A DNA stretch of 64,000 nt from Saccharicrinis sp963666825 (lineage in GTDB: Bacteria; Bacteroidota; Bacteroidia; Bacteroidales; Marinilabiliaceae). This document shows positions 60,445 to 64,000 of this stretch, piece by piece; the first letter of the stretch is position 1, and every line of letters starts with the position of its first letter. The stretch is from assembly GCA_963666825.2 (NCBI GenBank), contig OY763044.2, positions 4,278,001-4,342,000 of the forward strand, in the 5' to 3' direction. Below the pieces are notes generated by a model, which was given only the letters and a program-made list of their open reading frames with translations, had not been told where the DNA came from and ran no database searches. The position numbers and the translations under genes are program-made.

Positions 60445-61119
60445 ATGAATTTAGAAAATATTTATACTCGACTTAAAGAAGGCGGCACCACCGAAAATGA
60501 AAAAAAATATCAACTACAAGGTGCCAAAGGTGAGCTTTTTGGCGTTAGTATTACTGACATTGAAAAGATAAAAGAAAACCTTATATCAGCCTACAAAAAA
60601 GATGGAAGCGCTCACTCTTTAGCAAAGGAACTCTGGACAACACGAAACACAGAAGCAAGAATTCTTGCATGTATGATTGCAGATCCGCAAAAAACAACAC
60701 GTAACATGGCAAACCAATGGATCTCTGTAATCAACTTTTACCTAATTGCAGATTATTTTTCAGAACTGATAGCACAAACACGGTTTGGTTCTGACATTAT
60801 GTACCTATGGATTCAATCTCCATATGAATACATAAAAAGAACTGGCTATTTAATTCTAAATCATCTTGCCAAGAATGACAACACAAAAAGCGAATTGTTT
60901 TTCAAAGCATTCTTACAAAAAATTAAACAGGAAGTACAATTTTCGCCTAATTGGGCAAAAGAAGCCATGTATGAATGTTTAATTTCCATAGCATCCAAAT
61001 CTAAAAACCTCAAAGAAGAAGTAATTAATTCGATGCAAGGAGTTAAAACTATCGAAATTAATTACGATGGAAATTCGGCTAAAACAATTGACATTATTGA
61101 AGAATTAAACAAATTATAA
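60445..61119 (+). CDS. DNA alkylation repair (AlkD-like HEAT repeat) protein
   Basis: 224 residues, all-helical. The pattern KGELFGVSITDIEKIKENLI, ELWTTRNTEARILACMIADP, WAKEAMYECLISIAS follows the HEAT-repeat fold of AlkC/AlkD DNA glycosylases, in which the WxTRxxExR-like helix is typical. Whether it is an active 3-methyladenine or 7-methylguanine glycosylase is not clear from sequence alone. Ends at a strong terminator. Confidence 0.8.
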   Translation: MNLENIYTRLKEGGTTENEKKYQLQGAKGELFGVSITDIEKIKENLISAYKKDGSAHSLAKELWTTRNTEARILACMIADPQKTTRNMANQWISVINFYLIADYFSELIAQTRFGSDIMYLWIQSPYEYIKRTGYLILNHLAKNDNTKSELFFKAFLQKIKQEVQFSPNWAKEAMYECLISIASKSKNLKEEVINSMQGVKTIEINYDGNSAKTIDIIEELNKL

Positions 61120-61154
61120 TACAGACCAAAAATCTTGTTATTAACCAACTTTAC

Positions 61155-61199
61155 AAAAGCAGTCTGAAAATACGCCAAACTATTTTCAGACTGCTTTTT
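61155..61199 (+). terminator. Intrinsic terminator after AlkD-like gene
   Basis: AAAAGCAGTCTGAAAATA, 8-base loop, TATTTTCAGACTGCTTTT: a perfect 18-bp stem followed by a T. Confidence 0.92.
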
Positions 61200-61274
61200 A
61201 CATTATTAAATATTACAACCATATTTATATCTTAAATCGAACACAGGTTATTAGACGAATTGCAAATATCATCT

Positions 61275-61282
61275 TATCTTTG
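61275..61282 (+). promoter_or_regulatory. -7 box of DEAD-box helicase promoter
   Basis: TATCTTTG is an exact TAnnTTTG box, with TTA (61251-61253) 21 bases before it as a weak -33 box. The transcript would start about 20 bases before the TTG start codon. Confidence 0.55.
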
Positions 61283-61307
61283 CGCCAAATAATTAAAACA
61301 TACTATT

Positions 61308-62639
61308 TTGAAGTTTTCAGATCTTAACTTAAATACGCCATTATTAAATGCATTAAGCGACATGGGGCTTGACACTACAACTCCCATTCAGGAAGAAATA
61401 TTTCCGGTTGCCATGTCGGGTCGTGATGTTATTGGTATTGCTCAAACAGGTACAGGTAAAACCATTTCGTATATACTTCCACTTTTAAGAAATTTAAAGT
61501 TCAGCAAACAACGTCATCCTCGAATTCTTGTATTAGTCCCAACCAGAGAGCTTGTTGAACAGGTGGTTGGAGAATTCACCAAACTTACTGAATACATGAA
61601 CGTAAGGGTTGCCGGAGTTTATGGTGGAACAAATATCAATACACAAAAGGAAATGGTTTATGCAGGGTTGGACGTATTGGTGGCAACTCCGGGTAGATTA
61701 ATAGACCTAAACCTTACCGGCGTATTAAGACTAAAATCAATTCAAAAACTGGTTATTGACGAAGTTGACGAGATGTTAAATCTGGGATTTAAACCTCAAT
61801 TAGAAAGAATTGTGGATTTATTACCGGAAAAAAGACAAAACCTAATGTTCTCGGCAACTATAACATATGATGTAGAAGAGCTTATCAAACATTTCTTTTA
61901 CGATCCTATTAAAATAGAAGTTGCCCCGGCAGGTAAACCTGTTGACAAAATTTTCCAGTCAGCATATAAGGCGCCAAATTTTTACACTAAAATAAACCTT
62001 CTTTTATACCTATTAGATGTAAACCACGGTATGGATAAGGTTTTATTATTTGTAAAGAGCAGGCAAGTTGCTGATGTTTTATACAACAACCTGGAAGAAA
62101 TTTTTGAAGATGAGATTGGAGTCATTCACTCTAACAAGTCTCAGAACTTTCGTTTTAGAATGGTAAATGAATTTACAGAAGGAAATTTAAGAATCTTAAT
62201 TGCCACAGATTTAATTTCTCGTGGTCTTGATATTTCTAATGTAACCCACGTAATCAATTTCGATCTACCGGAAGAAGCAGAAGCATATGTACACAGAATT
62301 GGACGAACAGGTAGAGCTGAAGCCGAAGGTAATGCAATCACATTCATAACCGAACAGGATAAAGAAATATGGCATTCAATTGAAAAGTTAACCAACACAA
62401 AGGTTAATATTGAAGAGCTGCCTAAGGATGTGGAAATATCAGAACTTCAACTTGACAGTGAAGCGCCAATTGTTGCAGGAAAAGCACTGATAAAAACACC
62501 TAAGATAGATGCAACTAAAGGTGCTGCATTTCACGAGAAGAAAGAAAAAAATAAGAAGGTGAACATGGGAGGTTCATATCGCAGAAAACTTGCAGAAAAA
62601 TACAAGAAGCCCAAAACCAGGGGACAGAAACGCAAATAA
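61308..62639 (+). CDS. DEAD-box RNA helicase
   Basis: 443 residues with all helicase motifs: Q motif (TTPIQEEIFP), motif I AQTGTGKT, Ia PTRELVEQ, Ib TPGRLID, II DEVD (variant of DEAD), III SATI, V ATDLISRGLDI, VI HRIGRTGRA. The tail is basic (YRRKLAEKYKKPKTRGQKRK) and probably binds RNA. The start codon is TTG: the preceding in-frame stop is at 61290-61292, the first downstream Met is residue 19, and the Q-motif Phe lies upstream of it, so no ATG start can give a complete protein. Confidence 0.93.
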   Translation: MKFSDLNLNTPLLNALSDMGLDTTTPIQEEIFPVAMSGRDVIGIAQTGTGKTISYILPLLRNLKFSKQRHPRILVLVPTRELVEQVVGEFTKLTEYMNVRVAGVYGGTNINTQKEMVYAGLDVLVATPGRLIDLNLTGVLRLKSIQKLVIDEVDEMLNLGFKPQLERIVDLLPEKRQNLMFSATITYDVEELIKHFFYDPIKIEVAPAGKPVDKIFQSAYKAPNFYTKINLLLYLLDVNHGMDKVLLFVKSRQVADVLYNNLEEIFEDEIGVIHSNKSQNFRFRMVNEFTEGNLRILIATDLISRGLDISNVTHVINFDLPEEAEAYVHRIGRTGRAEAEGNAITFITEQDKEIWHSIEKLTNTKVNIEELPKDVEISELQLDSEAPIVAGKALIKTPKIDATKGAAFHEKKEKNKKVNMGGSYRRKLAEKYKKPKTRGQKRK

Positions 62640-62758
62640 TTGTAAAATTAAACAACAAGCCTATCCCTAAAATTTGTTAATACAACAAATACAATACATC
62701 TTTTTAAATTATTATTGTAATTTCGATAGTTACAGGAACAATACTAATTTCATGTATT

Positions 62759-64000
62759 ATGAATAGGGAAAGAAAGCGTTTAGAAGATTGTTCAACTCAA
62801 TATATAGAATGGAAAAAATGGGGGCCTTATTTAAGCGAAAGACAATGGGGCACAGTCAGAGAGGATGATGGATCCAATGACAACCCATGGCTTTCATTTA
62901 CACACGATCAATCAAGATCAAGAGTATATCGTTATGGAGAAGATGGCATTGCCGGAATTAGCGATGACCAACAGCATCTATGTTTTGCTCTTAGTTTATG
63001 GAACAAAAAAGACCTCATTTTAAAGGAACGTTTATTTGGTTTATCAGGTCCTAAAGGTAACCATGGAGAAGATGTAAAGGAATACTATTTTTATTTAGAT
63101 TCCACACCTACTCATTCTTACATGAAGTACCTATATAAGTACCCTTTAAACGAGTACCCGTATCTTGATTTAGTTAAAACAAGCGCAGCCAGGACTAAAC
63201 AGGATTTTGAATATGAATTATTAGACACCAATGCATTTCAGGACAATCATTATTTGGATGTTTATATAGAATATGCAAAAAAAGATGTCGATAATATATT
63301 AATAAAAATCACAGCACATAACAGGTCATCAGAAGATGCCAGTGTTGTATTATTACCCACTTTATGGTTTCGAAATACATGGTGGAATTACAAAACTACA
63401 GAACCCCTAATTAAATTATTAGATGACAATTCTGTAATTGCAACTCATGATGCTTTAGGCAGCTATGTATTAAGCACCGAACTTTCACCTTTATGGTTAT
63501 TTACAAATAACGAAACTAACCATAAACGCATACATAACTCTCCCAACTCTTCTCCTTATGTAAAGGATGCTTTTAATGAGTTTATTGTTGAACACAAAAG
63601 CGAAGCAGTAAATCCTGAACACACAGGCACTAAAGCAGGAGCCATGTTTGATGTTAATATTCCTGCAGGAGGGAAAGCTGAGTTAAGAATGACTTTAAAA
63701 GCTTCCAACAAAGCTAAACACAACTTTAGTAATTTTGAAAATAATCTTAAAAACAAAAAGGAAGAAGCAGATGAATTTTATAATGACATCTACCCTCCTA
63801 ATTGTAAGGAAGATGAAAAAAGAGTTATAAGACAAGCCCTTGCAGGAATGCTATGGAGCAAGCAATATTACGAGTTAGATGTTTCTGAATGGCTTAATGA
63901 ATACAAAGGAGGTCCCAGAAACTCTCTCAGGAATCACGATTGGGAACACCTAAAAAACAACCATATTATCAGCATGCCCGACAAATGGGAATACCCTTGG
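62759..64000 (+). CDS. GH63/MGH1-type glucosidase (partial, N-terminal 414 codons)
   Basis: Runs off the right edge. The frame begins MNRERKRLEDC at the ATG 62759-62761 and continues with WKKWGPYLSERQWGTVRED, FTHDQSRSRVYRYGEDGIAG, LSLWNKKDLILKERLFGL, GNHGEDVKEYYFYLDSTPTH and MKYLYKYPLNEYPY. This is the N-terminal pattern of the long (about 880-residue) bacterial glucosidases of the MGH1/GH63 clan with an (alpha/alpha)6 barrel. The catalytic barrel itself is mostly beyond the window. No signal peptide, so cytoplasmic; substrate perhaps glucosylglycerate-like or trehalose-like, not determined. Confidence 0.85.
   Translation, partial: MNRERKRLEDCSTQYIEWKKWGPYLSERQWGTVREDDGSNDNPWLSFTHDQSRSRVYRYGEDGIAGISDDQQHLCFALSLWNKKDLILKERLFGLSGPKGNHGEDVKEYYFYLDSTPTHSYMKYLYKYPLNEYPYLDLVKTSAARTKQDFEYELLDTNAFQDNHYLDVYIEYAKKDVDNILIKITAHNRSSEDASVVLLPTLWFRNTWWNYKTTEPLIKLLDDNSVIATHDALGSYVLSTELSPLWLFTNNETNHKRIHNSPNSSPYVKDAFNEFIVEHKSEAVNPEHTGTKAGAMFDVNIPAGGKAELRMTLKASNKAKHNFSNFENNLKNKKEEADEFYNDIYPPNCKEDEKRVIRQALAGMLWSKQYYELDVSEWLNEYKGGPRNSLRNHDWEHLKNNHIISMPDKWEYPW

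Overview
The window comes from a chromosome of a Bacteroidota bacterium, most likely an anaerobic or facultative marine/sediment Bacteroidales lineage such as Marinilabiliales. The grounds are a low-GC genome, SusC/SusD and FecR/ECF regulation, a type IX secretion sorting tail, TAnnTTTG-type promoters, glycine-lipid acyltransferases and a Bacteroidota-style dcw cluster without murF or ddl. No rRNA, tRNA, CRISPR array, insertion sequence or prophage was seen.

Layout. (1) 1-14719, minus strand: the division and cell-wall (dcw) operon, read mraZ-rsmH-ftsL-ftsI-murE-mraY-murD-ftsW-murG-murC-ftsQ-ftsA-ftsZ, with ftsZ cut by the window edge. Three MraZ-type repeats with a 10-bp period overlap a promoter ahead of mraZ. 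(2) 15286-15996: a lone membrane protein of unknown function. (3) 16359-40237, minus strand: an accessory locus. It is headed by an ECF sigma factor and a FecR anti-sigma factor, followed by a SusC/SusD outer-membrane importer, two surface lipoproteins (one a degenerate Mx1-type metallopeptidase), a T9SS-exported propeller protein, a thioredoxin-fold lipoprotein without cysteines, two M16 zinc peptidases and three paralogous periplasmic thioredoxins. Five copies of one ECF-type promoter (TGTCAC..., 13-14 nt, GCGTCTTATAA) precede transcription units in this locus, so it reads as one regulon, plausibly for uptake and digestion of (disulfide-containing) proteins or peptides. (4) 40617-52361, plus strand: glycine-lipid acyltransferases glsA/glsB, a secreted transglutaminase-like protein, a DUF5916 barrel protein, hemerythrin, two small exported proteins, a flavoprotein that has lost its redox disulfide, and a class C beta-lactamase-fold hydrolase. 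(5) 52423-64000, both strands: a PurF-family enzyme, SPOR protein, universal stress protein, STAS protein, PlsC-like acyltransferase, aspS, tadA, an AlkD-like protein, a DEAD-box helicase and the start of a GH63/MGH1-type glucosidase.

The most unusual signal is a family of leader elements of about 65 bp. At least seven clear copies, and three weaker ones, lie in the sense direction 21-27 nt before the start codons of unrelated genes (murG, the ECF sigma factor, an M16 peptidase, two thioredoxins, the Mx1-like lipoprotein, a coiled-coil protein). They share the ends ATGAAACGAGCC and GAGTTYCAT, keep their length while the interior diverges, and the 3' end can pair with either the element's own 5' end or the gene's start codon, with matching base changes between copies. 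A second unnamed structure is a set of three hairpin repeats at 55918-56234 between a STAS gene and a universal stress gene.
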